Under the pieces are notes generated by a model. That model had not been told where the DNA came from. It worked only from the letters and a program-made list of their open reading frames with translations, and made no database searches. The position numbers and the translations under genes are program-made. A stretch of 64,000 nt of DNA. It comes from Frondihabitans australicus. GTDB taxonomy: Bacteria; Actinomycetota; Actinomycetes; Actinomycetales; Microbacteriaceae. Positions within the stretch are counted from its first letter, which is position 1. The number at the start of each line of letters is the position of its first letter. This document shows positions 56,715-64,000 of the stretch, piece by piece. The stretch spans positions 930,001 to 994,000 of the forward strand of contig NZ_RBKS01000001.1 of the NCBI RefSeq assembly GCF_003634555.1, written 5' to 3'.

Positions 56715-59101
56715 GCGCGCCCGCGGCAGGGATCGCGGCGAGGCGGACGGCCTCAGAGGCGCAGCCGCTCCGGCCCCGTCGGTCGCGCCCGCGTGTCTCA
56801 GCGGGCTTCGCCCTCGCGCAGGCACTCGCCTTCGCGGTGATCATGGCGATCGCGTGCGTGACGCTCTGGCCGGTGTACGTCAGCGTCGACTTCGTCGTGC
56901 TCGTCGTCGTCAGCCTGGTGGTGGGCGCGGCCATCGCTCTCGCGGGGACGTTCCTGCGGCTGTCGAGCTTCTGGCTCCTGCTGGCCACCGTCGTCGCCTT
57001 CGGGCTGTTCGGCGTCGCGGTCGCCGTACCGAGTCAGGCCCAGTACGGCGTGCTGCCCACGGTCGACGGGCTCCGGGAGCTCGTGCAGGGCGTCGCGCTC
57101 AGCTGGAAGCAGCTCGTCACGATCACGCTCCCGGTCGGCAGCTACCAGGCGCTCCTCGTGCCGGCGTTCGTGCTCGTCCTCCCGGGCACGGTGATCGGCC
57201 TCTCGACGGCCCTCCGGTCGTCGCGCGCCGAGCTCGCGCTGGTGCCGCCGGTCGTCGTCTTCGTGGCGGGGATCATCCTGGGGTCGAGTCAGGCGCTCCT
57301 GCCCATCGTCACCGGTCTCGCCCTGCTGGCGGCGTCGGTGCTCTGGCTCGTCTGGTGGCGCCTTCGCCGCCGACGGCTCGCCATCGACCGCCTGACCCGG
57401 TCAACACTGCGTGCGACGGGTGCGAGCGCAAACCCCCACCGCTCCGGCAATCGCGCCGTCGCGCGTCGCGCCCTCGGCGGCACGCTCGCGACCCTCGCCA
57501 TCGCGTCGCTCGTCGCGATCGCCGCCGCCACGGTCCTCGGCCCGGCGGGCGCCCGATGGGTGGCCCGCGACGCCGTGGTGAAGCCCTTCGACCCGCGCGA
57601 CTACGTGAGCCCGCTCAGCGGGTTCCGGGCGTATGAGCAGAAGCCGAGGGTCGACTCGCCGCAGTTGACCGTGACCGGTCTGTCCTCCGGAGACTTCGTC
57701 CGGATCGCCACTCTCGACACGTACGACGGCGTCGACTACTCGGTCGGGTCCGCTCGCGCCTCCGGAGACTCGGGCACGTTCACCCGCGTCCCGACGTCGT
57801 TCGACCAGTCCAAGGTGCGCGGCAGCCAGGCGTCGATCCAGGTCACGGTCGACGGGTACGACGGCGTGTGGCTGCCCACCGTCGGCAAGCTCGAGACGAT
57901 CGACTTCGCGGGCGGCAACGCCGCGAACCTCCGCGACGCGTTCTTCTACAACGACACCACCGGCACGGCGGCCGTCGTCGGCGGCGTCTCGAAGGGCGTG
58001 TCGTACTCGCTGACGTCGGTCGTCCCGCGACAGCCGTCGAAGGCCCAGCTCGAAGCGCTGACCCCAGGATCCGAGACCGTCCCGACGCCGACCGGTGTGC
58101 CCGCGACTCTGAAGTCCGCCCTCGCGGACTACGTCAACGGCGTCACCGGCCAGGGCGCCCGCCTGCAGGCGGCGCTCGACGGTCTGAAGAAGAACGGCTA
58201 CGTCAGCCACGGAGTGTCGAAGAACGAGCCGGTCAGCCGCTCCGGCCACGGCGAGGAACGCCTCAGCCAGCTCTTCACCGACCCTCTGATGATCGGCGAC
58301 GCCGAGCAGTACTCCGCATCCGCCGCACTCATGGCCGACCAGCTCGGATTCCCCGCGCGCGTCGTCCTCGGGTTCCAGGCGAAGCGCGGCGCCGACGGCT
58401 CGCCGGAATCCTTCGTCGGCTCCGACATCACGGCCGTGATCGAGGTCGACACGGCGCAGTACGGCTGGGTGACGCTGGATCCGAATCCCACGCCGCGGAA
58501 GATCCCCGACACGACGAAGACCGATCCCAACAAAGTCTCGCAGCCGCAGTCGGTGGTGCAGCCGCCGCCGCAGGAGGCCGATCCGCCGAACGACCAGACG
58601 CAGCCCCAGTCCAAGCAGGACACCCCGGCTCTTCCGCCGGCATGGATCGCGATCGTGCTGACGATCGTGAAGATCGGCGGCTGGGTCCTGCTGGTCGCCG
58701 GGATCATCATGGCCCCGTTCCTCGCGATCGTCGGGGTCAAGGCGTCGCGTCGCCGTCGGCGTCGACGGGCACGGGACCCCTCGCGGCGAATCACCGGCGG
58801 CTGGCAGGAGTTCCAGGATTCGGTGCTCGACCACGGCGTGACGCCGCCGCCGTCCGCCACCCGGACCGAAGTCGCCGGCGCCGTCGGCGGCAGCCGACCC
58901 GCCGTGCTGGCGCGCGTCGTCGACCGATCGGTGTTCGCGCCCGAGACCGTCGACGAGGGCGACGCCGACCGCGTGTGGAAGGCCGTCGGCGAGATGCGCA
59001 CGCAGCTCGACTCGGGCCTCACCCGCTGGCAGCGCTTCGTCGCCGCCGTCTCGACCCGATCGTTGCGCGGCTACCATGGCCGCAAGGCCTCCAACCGTTA
59101 G
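56711..59101 (+). CDS. TgpA-like multi-spanning protein with inactivated transglutaminase domain
   Basis: A 796-residue protein. About six N-terminal spans (32-225), another at about 255-278, a large outside domain, a Pro/Gln linker, one span (about 645-670) and a basic cytoplasmic tail match the TgpA/DUF3488-transglutaminase family. In the core domain the expected GxCEQY reads GDAEQYS (Ala531 for Cys) and the expected DAHAWVEV reads DITAVIEV (Thr574 for His); the Asp in WVTLDPNP (590) remains. Transglutaminase or protease chemistry is thus not expected, and a binding or scaffold role is likely. GTG 56711 overlaps the DUF58 stop. Confidence 0.88.
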   Translation: MSAPAAGIAARRTASEAQPLRPRRSRPRVSAGFALAQALAFAVIMAIACVTLWPVYVSVDFVVLVVVSLVVGAAIALAGTFLRLSSFWLLLATVVAFGLFGVAVAVPSQAQYGVLPTVDGLRELVQGVALSWKQLVTITLPVGSYQALLVPAFVLVLPGTVIGLSTALRSSRAELALVPPVVVFVAGIILGSSQALLPIVTGLALLAASVLWLVWWRLRRRRLAIDRLTRSTLRATGASANPHRSGNRAVARRALGGTLATLAIASLVAIAAATVLGPAGARWVARDAVVKPFDPRDYVSPLSGFRAYEQKPRVDSPQLTVTGLSSGDFVRIATLDTYDGVDYSVGSARASGDSGTFTRVPTSFDQSKVRGSQASIQVTVDGYDGVWLPTVGKLETIDFAGGNAANLRDAFFYNDTTGTAAVVGGVSKGVSYSLTSVVPRQPSKAQLEALTPGSETVPTPTGVPATLKSALADYVNGVTGQGARLQAALDGLKKNGYVSHGVSKNEPVSRSGHGEERLSQLFTDPLMIGDAEQYSASAALMADQLGFPARVVLGFQAKRGADGSPESFVGSDITAVIEVDTAQYGWVTLDPNPTPRKIPDTTKTDPNKVSQPQSVVQPPPQEADPPNDQTQPQSKQDTPALPPAWIAIVLTIVKIGGWVLLVAGIIMAPFLAIVGVKASRRRRRRRARDPSRRITGGWQEFQDSVLDHGVTPPPSATRTEVAGAVGGSRPAVLARVVDRSVFAPETVDEGDADRVWKAVGEMRTQLDSGLTRWQRFVAAVSTRSLRGYHGRKASNR

Positions 59102-59115
59102 GCAGTCTTCCGTTT

Positions 59116-61230
59116 ATGCGTTGTCCCACCTGTTCGAGCCCTCTGCCCGACGGAGCCATGTTCTGCGGCCAGTGCGGCCGGGCCATCACCGCTGCCGACG
59201 TCGCGGCCTATGCCGCGCGCCAGAAAGAGCAGGGCGCACCCTCGCTCGCGCCCGGCGAGATCCCGGCGTGGGAGCTCCGCGAGCCGCCGGCGGCTGTCGT
59301 GCCGCCGGGCACGCCGTGGTGGCTGGGCGATCGGGTGAGCGAGCCGGATTCCGGCGACGCACCCGAGCGGACTGAGGATGACGTCGAGGCGGGTTCGCCC
59401 GAGCGCGCTGAGCGTGCGGCCGCCGCAGAGCCCGTAGCTGCGGGCGAGACATCCGTGGTGGGCGGATCCGCGGAGATCGAATCGACCGAGGCGTCCGAAC
59501 CGAGTTCGTCGTCTGAACCGGCTGCGACATCCGAGCCGGACGAGGCTTCGAGACCTGATGAGGCGTCCGGACCGGACGACGCGTCCGAGCCGGACGGGAC
59601 GTCGAGACCGGCTCAGGCGTCCGAAGCGGCTGAGGCGACGGAGGGCGCCGGGGAGGCGGTGCCTGCCGAGGGCGGTCTGCGCGACGGGCTTCCTGATCCT
59701 GCGCCAGCCCCGCTGCGCCAGCCCGGGCCCGTGCTGCCCGGCAGCCCGCTGCCGTCGAGCGCGCCGTCCGCCCCGACGCGTGCATCGGGCCGCCCGGTGT
59801 CGGCTCCCCTGTGGACCGCATCCCTGACCCCGATCTCGCCCGAGCAGGCGGCGGCCGACGCAGCGGCGCGGGAAGCCGCCGGCGAGTCGACGGGCGAGGG
59901 GAGCCGTGCCGACGACGAGTCCGTTGCGGGGCGGAGCACGAGCGAGTCCGAGTCGTCGACGGCGCGACCGGCCGAGAGCGCGGGCCCTCAGGGCACGCCG
60001 GCGTCCGGCTCCGTCGACCCCGACGAACCCCGCCCGGGCGACACGAACGTGATCCAGCCGCTCGTCACGCCGGCCCGACCGGGCTCGGACGGTCGGCTGC
60101 GCTGCACCGTCTGCGGTGCGGCCCTCAGCGACGACGACATCTTCTGCGGCGAGTGCGGCACCGTGGTGCAGGCGGTCGCGCAGTCGTTCACCGGCCCCAT
60201 CACGCCGATCCTCACGCACCCGGTCGCGTCGGATGCCGCCGCGGAGCCCGAACCCGCTGCGGACGAACCACCGCTGGCCGAACGGCGAGCCCTCGAGCAG
60301 TCCGAGGCCGACGAGCACCTGAGCGACGGCGACGCTGACGGTGACCGAGGCGACACCTCGCTCGGGGACCACCAGGCGCGGAACCCGGAGACCCGGACCG
60401 ACACGGGCGGCGCGGCCGAGGCCCCCGCACCTCGGCCCGCACCCCTCGCCCCGACGCCCCTGCCGCCGTCGGGGAGCGTGCCGCCGCCGTTCGTGCCGGA
60501 CCCCGAGCCGGCTCCCAAGCAGCGCCGCCGCTTCTTCGGCCGACGTGCTGAGAAGGAGGCGCCGAAGCTGTGGGGCGACGCAGCAGTCGCCGACACGTCG
60601 TCACCGGTACCGCCCGCGCCTCCCGCCCCGCCGGTCGAGACGCAGCCCCTGGACGAAGTCGCGCAACCCGCTCCGCCTCCGGTGAGCGCACGGTCGGTGC
60701 CGGCCGTGCCCGAGACGGTCGAGGACTCGCCTGCTCCTGCGCCCCTCAAAGCCACGCCGGTCGACGACGCGCCCGAATCCGGCCCCGCGGTCATGGCCCC
60801 CGTGCCACCCGCTCCCGAGTCGCCGAGACCCGCTGCTCCGTGGGCGGTCGGTTCGCCGATCGACGACATCGAGCAGACCCGGATCGTCGCGCGACGCCCC
60901 CTCGGCGAGCCGTACACGCTGCAGTTCTCGACCGGCGAGAGCTTCACGGTGCAGGGCACCGGCCTCGTCGGGCGCGCGCCGACGCCGCAGCCGGGCGACA
61001 TGATCGATCTTCTCGTGCGGATCATCGACCCCGGCAAGTCCGTCTCGAAGACGCACCTCGAGTTCGGCCAGGACGACGGCCAGCTGTGGATCTCCGACCG
61101 CTGGTCGGGCAACGGCACCGTGCTCAGGCCACCGGCCGCGCCGGCGAAGCGCTGCGAGCCCGGCAAGCGCGTACGCGTTCCGCGCGGTTCGCGCATCGAC
61201 ATCGGCGAGCAGTTCTTCACCGTCAGCTGA
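59116..61230 (+). CDS. Double-zinc-ribbon FHA-domain protein
   Basis: A 704-residue protein starting at ATG 59116. A zinc ribbon (Cys3, 6, 17, 20) opens the protein. A second (Cys330, 333, 344, 347) lies after about 300 residues of Glu/Ser/Pro/Ala-rich disordered sequence with SEPDEAS-like units. Another Pro-rich linker leads to a C-terminal FHA domain (about 605-700) with LVGRAPTP, SVSKTHLEF and WSGNGTVLR. It is probably a cytoplasmic phospho-reader tied to the kinase. No membrane helix. It lies 14 bases after the TgpA-like gene and ends the cluster. Confidence 0.88.
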   Translation: MRCPTCSSPLPDGAMFCGQCGRAITAADVAAYAARQKEQGAPSLAPGEIPAWELREPPAAVVPPGTPWWLGDRVSEPDSGDAPERTEDDVEAGSPERAERAAAAEPVAAGETSVVGGSAEIESTEASEPSSSSEPAATSEPDEASRPDEASGPDDASEPDGTSRPAQASEAAEATEGAGEAVPAEGGLRDGLPDPAPAPLRQPGPVLPGSPLPSSAPSAPTRASGRPVSAPLWTASLTPISPEQAAADAAAREAAGESTGEGSRADDESVAGRSTSESESSTARPAESAGPQGTPASGSVDPDEPRPGDTNVIQPLVTPARPGSDGRLRCTVCGAALSDDDIFCGECGTVVQAVAQSFTGPITPILTHPVASDAAAEPEPAADEPPLAERRALEQSEADEHLSDGDADGDRGDTSLGDHQARNPETRTDTGGAAEAPAPRPAPLAPTPLPPSGSVPPPFVPDPEPAPKQRRRFFGRRAEKEAPKLWGDAAVADTSSPVPPAPPAPPVETQPLDEVAQPAPPPVSARSVPAVPETVEDSPAPAPLKATPVDDAPESGPAVMAPVPPAPESPRPAAPWAVGSPIDDIEQTRIVARRPLGEPYTLQFSTGESFTVQGTGLVGRAPTPQPGDMIDLLVRIIDPGKSVSKTHLEFGQDDGQLWISDRWSGNGTVLRPPAAPAKRCEPGKRVRVPRGSRIDIGEQFFTVS

Positions 61231-61247
61231 AACCGGCCGGGGTCGGC

Positions 61248-61274
61248 CTGTGGACAACCGCGGGTTGTCCACAG
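61248..61274. promoter_or_regulatory. Inverted pair of DnaA-box-like sequences
   Basis: CTGTGGACAACC and GGTTGTCCACAG are perfect 12-base arms around GCG. Each arm contains TTGTCCACA or its complement, the high-GC actinobacterial DnaA box. It lies 18 bases after the zinc-ribbon FHA gene and could also act as its terminator. Confidence 0.6.
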
Positions 61275-61323
61275 ATCGGCTCAGGGCGCAGGAGCCGAGG
61301 CCGCCATCGGCTTCGATCGACGC

Positions 61324-61848
61324 ATGATCACTTTCGTCGAAGCACGTCGTTCCCGCTCACGCAGCTCCCTCCGCGCCGCCCTCGCCGGCGCGTCGCACGC
61401 GAGGCAGCAACGCTTGCGAGCCGCTCTCGACGAGCTCGTCTGCACGCCCTGCCGAGAGCCCACGACCCCCGGGCGTGAGCTCCTCGTCCTCGGGCGGGGC
61501 GGAGTCGTCGTGCGTGACGGCGACGAGGCGGTGAGCGTCAGCGACGCGCCTCTCATCGTGGAGGCTCGTCACGGCGTGGTCGTGCGGGGCCCGAGGCTGC
61601 TGGCCGAGGCGATGGCGCGTGCCTACCGTGAGCAGCTGGACGCCCGGTACGGGCTTCGAGATCGGCCGGCCGTGAGGTTCGAGAGCGTCCTCAGGCGAGG
61701 CGCGGCCTTCGGCGTGGACGCGAGTGGGGCGGGCGTGCGCGACGATCCGCTCCAGGCGGAGGTGTGGGTCGGCCCCGACGGCTCGGTTTGCGCGCGGGTG
61801 GCGACCGAGTCGCGCGGGCGCTGGGTGGGCATGGACCCGGTCCTGTGA
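61324..61848 (+). CDS. Hypothetical protein
   Basis: A 174-residue protein starting at ATG 61324. A very basic helical start (ITFVEARRSRSRSSLRAALA) is followed by a beta-rich domain (ELLVLGRGGVVVRDGDEAVS, IVEARHGVVVRGPRLLAEAM). Cys residues occur in the CTPC motif near residue 40. There is no signal or span. I do not recognise the family. It is convergent with the asparaginase gene, about 38 bases apart, and separated from the FHA cluster by the DnaA-box-like palindrome. Confidence 0.55.
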   Translation: MITFVEARRSRSRSSLRAALAGASHARQQRLRAALDELVCTPCREPTTPGRELLVLGRGGVVVRDGDEAVSVSDAPLIVEARHGVVVRGPRLLAEAMARAYREQLDARYGLRDRPAVRFESVLRRGAAFGVDASGAGVRDDPLQAEVWVGPDGSVCARVATESRGRWVGMDPVL

Positions 61849-61886
61849 CTCTCGGGCGCGTCCGGAACGCGCTGGCGGGTGCGGTC

Positions 61887-62933
61887 TCAGCGACCGCCGA
61901 AGGCTGCTCCCAGGCGGATCGAACCGACGACCTCGCCTCCGCCGAGCACTCGTTCGAGGGTGTGGTCGACGACCCGCTGAGCGGCGTCGGCGTCGACGGC
62001 CCCGAGGTCGGTCAGCAGCCGGAGCGCGACGAGGGTGCCCGCGCGCAGGTTGCCGTCGAGCATCTTGAGCGCCACGGCCGTGCCGCCCGTCGTCCCGATG
62101 ACCAGGACTCCCTCCGCGCCGAGCTTCGCGACGACGCCGAGCTCCTCGATCGTCACCGTGTTCGCGCGACCCGTGCCGTCGAGAGCCCAGGCGTCGGCGA
62201 GCACGGAACGGGTGAGGTGCGCCGCCGCCGACGACGGGTCGGCGGTCGCGGCCCCCGTGACCCGCGCGATGCCCGTCGCGAGGCCGCGGAGGGTCAGGGC
62301 GTAGACCGGGGCTCCGCAGCCGTCCACGCCCGCGTGATCCGGTCGCTCGCCGGCGAACTCCTCGATCGTGTCGCGGATCGCCGACTGCAGCGGGTGGTCG
62401 AGGGCGTCGTAGGTCTTCTTGTTCCAGCCGTTCCGCTCGCAGGCGAGCAGGAAGGCCGCGTGCTTGCCGCTGCAGTTCATGAACAGGCGCGTCTTCTCAG
62501 TCGCCGTACGCGCGGTCGCCCTGTCATAGGGCCAGTCGGGTGGGCAGAGCAGGTCTTCCGGGCCCGAGTTCGACCGGGCGAGCATGTCGCGGACCACCTG
62601 CTGGTGCGCCGGCGTGCCCGCATGACTCGCCATGGCCAGGACGGCCTGGGCCCCCTCGAGGTCGACTCCGGCCCTGAGCACCGCGAGTGCCTGCAGAGGC
62701 TTGAGGCAGGAGCGCGGATAGATCGTCGCCTCCGCGTCTCCCAGGGCGTCCAGCACGTCGCCCTGCGCGTTCACGACGACCGCGGCGCCGAGGTGGCGGC
62801 TCTCGGCGAGACCCGAGCGTTCGACGACGGCCAGCTCGACGGACCCGTCGGCGTCGAGGGGATGACGCGGTCGAGCTGCTGCGTTCGCGCTGGGAGTCGT
62901 GGGCGAGGAGGGGGCGTGGTGCAGGTCGTCCAT
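61887..62933 (-). CDS. Asparaginase II-family protein (rhizobial type)
   Basis: A 348-residue protein of the asparaginase II family, unrelated to the E. coli type. The family motif YPRSCLKPLQALA holds the Ser-x-x-Lys pair thought to be catalytic, and NCSGKHAAFLLACERNGW the second conserved Ser-Gly-Lys-His segment; a conserved Cys occurs in VDGCGAPVYAL. It would hydrolyse L-asparagine to aspartate and ammonia. The ATG at 62933 (MDDLHHAP) is seven bases after a TACACT hexamer on this strand (62946-62941), suggesting a leaderless transcript. Divergent from the OsmC gene. Confidence 0.88.
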   Translation of the reverse strand: MDDLHHAPSSPTTPSANAAARPRHPLDADGSVELAVVERSGLAESRHLGAAVVVNAQGDVLDALGDAEATIYPRSCLKPLQALAVLRAGVDLEGAQAVLAMASHAGTPAHQQVVRDMLARSNSGPEDLLCPPDWPYDRATARTATEKTRLFMNCSGKHAAFLLACERNGWNKKTYDALDHPLQSAIRDTIEEFAGERPDHAGVDGCGAPVYALTLRGLATGIARVTGAATADPSSAAAHLTRSVLADAWALDGTGRANTVTIEELGVVAKLGAEGVLVIGTTGGTAVALKMLDGNLRAGTLVALRLLTDLGAVDADAAQRVVDHTLERVLGGGEVVGSIRLGAAFGGR

Positions 62934-62940
62934 GCTGGGG

Positions 62941-62946
62941 AGTGTA
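62941..62946 (-). promoter_or_regulatory. -10 element of a leaderless asparaginase transcript
   Basis: TACACT on the minus strand ends seven bases before the ATG, with no ribosome-binding site between. The same hexamer precedes tsaC. Confidence 0.5.
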
Positions 62947-62977
62947 ACGATGGGGTGTCGAGAGGAAGCCCTGATCA

Positions 62978-63457
62978 ATGTTCGACCACCACTACGCCCT
63001 GCGCACCACCTGGACCGGAGACCGCGGCGTCGGCACGACCGACTACGACTCCTACGGGCGTGACCACGTGCTCACCGTCGACGGCAAGCACGAGATCCAG
63101 GGCTCCGCCGACAGGCCGTTCCGCGGCACGCTCGACCGGTGGAACCCGGAGGAGATGCTCCTCGGGGCGCTGTCGCAGTGCCACCTGCTGAGCTACCTCT
63201 GGCTGTGCTCGACGAACGGCGTCGTGGTGACGGCGTATGTCGACGACGCGATCGGCACCATGGTGCAGACGAAGGACGGCGGCGGGCACTTCACCGAGGT
63301 GACCCTGCGGCCACGCGTCACGGTCGCCGAGGCGAGCATGGTCGAGAAGGCTCAGGAGCTGCACCACCTCGCCTCCGAGAAGTGCTACATCGCCTCGTCG
63401 GTGAACTTCCCGGTGAAGCACGAGCCGACGGTCGCGGCTGCGGCGGACGCCGCGTGA
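62978..63457 (+). CDS. OsmC-family protein
   Basis: A 159-residue protein of the OsmC/Ohr fold. The two Cys expected for thiol peroxidase chemistry are in LLGALSQCHLLSYL (Cys68) and ASEKCYIASSVNFPV near residue 132. It probably reduces organic hydroperoxides. ATG after GAGAGGAAG. Its TGA overlaps the GTG of the following lipoprotein gene (GTGA). Confidence 0.9.
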   Translation: MFDHHYALRTTWTGDRGVGTTDYDSYGRDHVLTVDGKHEIQGSADRPFRGTLDRWNPEEMLLGALSQCHLLSYLWLCSTNGVVVTAYVDDAIGTMVQTKDGGGHFTEVTLRPRVTVAEASMVEKAQELHHLASEKCYIASSVNFPVKHEPTVAAAADAA

Positions 63458-64000
63458 TTCGGCGTCGACTCCTCGGTCCGCTCGCCGTCATGCCCCTGGT
63501 GGCGCTGGCACTGGTCGGCTGCACCGGCGGCGGGGGAGGGACGAGCGCGACCGGCGGCGCGTCGACGCCGGCCGCGACCGGCGAGGCGCAGGGCTCCTGC
63601 ACCGGGGCTCCGGCCAGCGGCACGGCCGCGACGTCCGTGAAGGTGCAGGGCACGCTGGGGACGGCGCCTGTGGTGAGCTTCGACAAGGGGCTCTCCGTCA
63701 CGAAGACCGAGCGAACCACGGCGATCGAGGGCACGGGCGTCAAGGCGACGACGGGCACCCTCCTCGACGTCGCCTTCACGATCTACGACGCGACCTCCGG
63801 CAAGAAGATCTCGACGGCCGGCTACAGGGGCATGCCCTCGACGCAGTTCACGGTGAGCAAGAACCTCTACCTGCCGGGGCTCGTCGACGCCATGCAGTGC
63901 GCTCGCGTCGGGTCGCGCACCGTCACGGTCGCCGACGCCTCCGACATGTTCGGCTCGAACGGCTCGGAGTCGTTCGGTGTGTCTTCCGGCGACGACATCG
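63454..64000 (+). CDS. FKBP-type peptidyl-prolyl isomerase-like lipoprotein (partial, C-terminus beyond window)
   Basis: The 182 visible residues begin MIRRRLLGPLAVMPL with lipobox LVGC (Cys23), a Gly/Ser/Thr linker, then a domain in which TLLDVAFTIYDATSGKKIST and LYLPGLVDAMQCARVGSRTV follow the FKBP pattern. Exported FKBPs help fold proteins at the cell surface. This first domain is degenerate; an active domain may follow beyond the window. GTG start overlaps the OsmC stop by four bases. Confidence 0.75.
   Translation, partial: MIRRRLLGPLAVMPLVALALVGCTGGGGGTSATGGASTPAATGEAQGSCTGAPASGTAATSVKVQGTLGTAPVVSFDKGLSVTKTERTTAIEGTGVKATTGTLLDVAFTIYDATSGKKISTAGYRGMPSTQFTVSKNLYLPGLVDAMQCARVGSRTVTVADASDMFGSNGSESFGVSSGDDI

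Noticed and set aside
46793-61274. Replication origin suggested by DnaA-box-like sites
   Set aside because: Only three boxes about 14 kb apart, no AT-rich region and no dnaA, dnaN or gyrase genes; not an origin.

Overview
The window is a 64 kb piece of a high-GC actinobacterial chromosome. GTG starts, GTGA/ATGA stop-start overlaps, probable leaderless promoters (TANNNT hexamers 4-8 bases before a start) and the gene order argS-lysA-hom-thrC-thrB-rho-prfA-prmC-tsaC-wecA-atpIBEFHAGDC with a nearby tRNA-Arg point to Actinobacteria. The style of the flanking genes suggests Microbacteriaceae; the genus cannot be fixed from the sequence alone. No transposase, integrase, phage gene or CRISPR array is visible, so this reads as vertically inherited chromosome with some variable gene content.

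Region 1 (1-14.4 kb) is mostly accessory. It begins with the 5' part of a peptide-type substrate-binding lipoprotein. Next come a half-length siderophore-interacting protein under a perfect iron-box palindrome, a DMT-type membrane protein, a degenerate SGNH-like protein and an aminoglycoside-phosphotransferase-like kinase. The main unit here is a minus-strand ferric-siderophore import operon at 11.7-6.7 kb: a siderophore-interacting reductase, a binding lipoprotein, two FecCD permeases and an ATPase. A second iron-box-like site lies at its promoter. Upstream of it sit an SDR oxidoreductase coupled to a tiny HExxH membrane protein, and a mercuric-reductase-like flavoenzyme. Several long, nearly perfect hairpins separate transcription units.

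Region 2 (14.5-22.4 kb) carries a CsbD stress protein and a four-gene minus-strand run (TPM-domain protein, PspA, an arginase-family protein with an altered metal ligand, a crotonase). It then has an EamA transporter, a 71-residue protein, tRNA-Arg(CCG), a PdxH-like oxidase and a lipoprotein. Region 3 (22.4-44 kb) is the conserved core: argS, a DUF2993-like membrane protein, lysA, hom, thrC, thrB, rho with a very long N/Q/R-rich insertion, prfA, prmC, tsaC, wecA, and the complete ATP synthase operon ending in a 20-bp-stem terminator. The aspartate-pathway genes run as one overlapping unit. The epsilon subunit is short (85 residues).

Region 4 (44-64 kb) has a YaaA-like protein and an Ogt-type methyltransferase, then the most interesting locus of the window at 45.5-61.2 kb. 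In order it encodes a small FHA protein, a PP2C phosphatase, a membrane Ser/Thr kinase, a 1948-residue membrane-anchored protein with about eleven Ig-like and several FN3-like domains, a MoxR ATPase, a DUF58 protein, a TgpA-like multi-spanning protein whose transglutaminase Cys and His are replaced, and a double-zinc-ribbon FHA protein. The genes are co-directional and mostly overlapping or a few bases apart. The set looks like a phospho-signalling circuit tied to a cell-envelope scaffold. The window closes with an unknown gene behind a DnaA-box-like inverted repeat, an asparaginase-II-family gene, an OsmC-family protein and the start of an FKBP-like lipoprotein.
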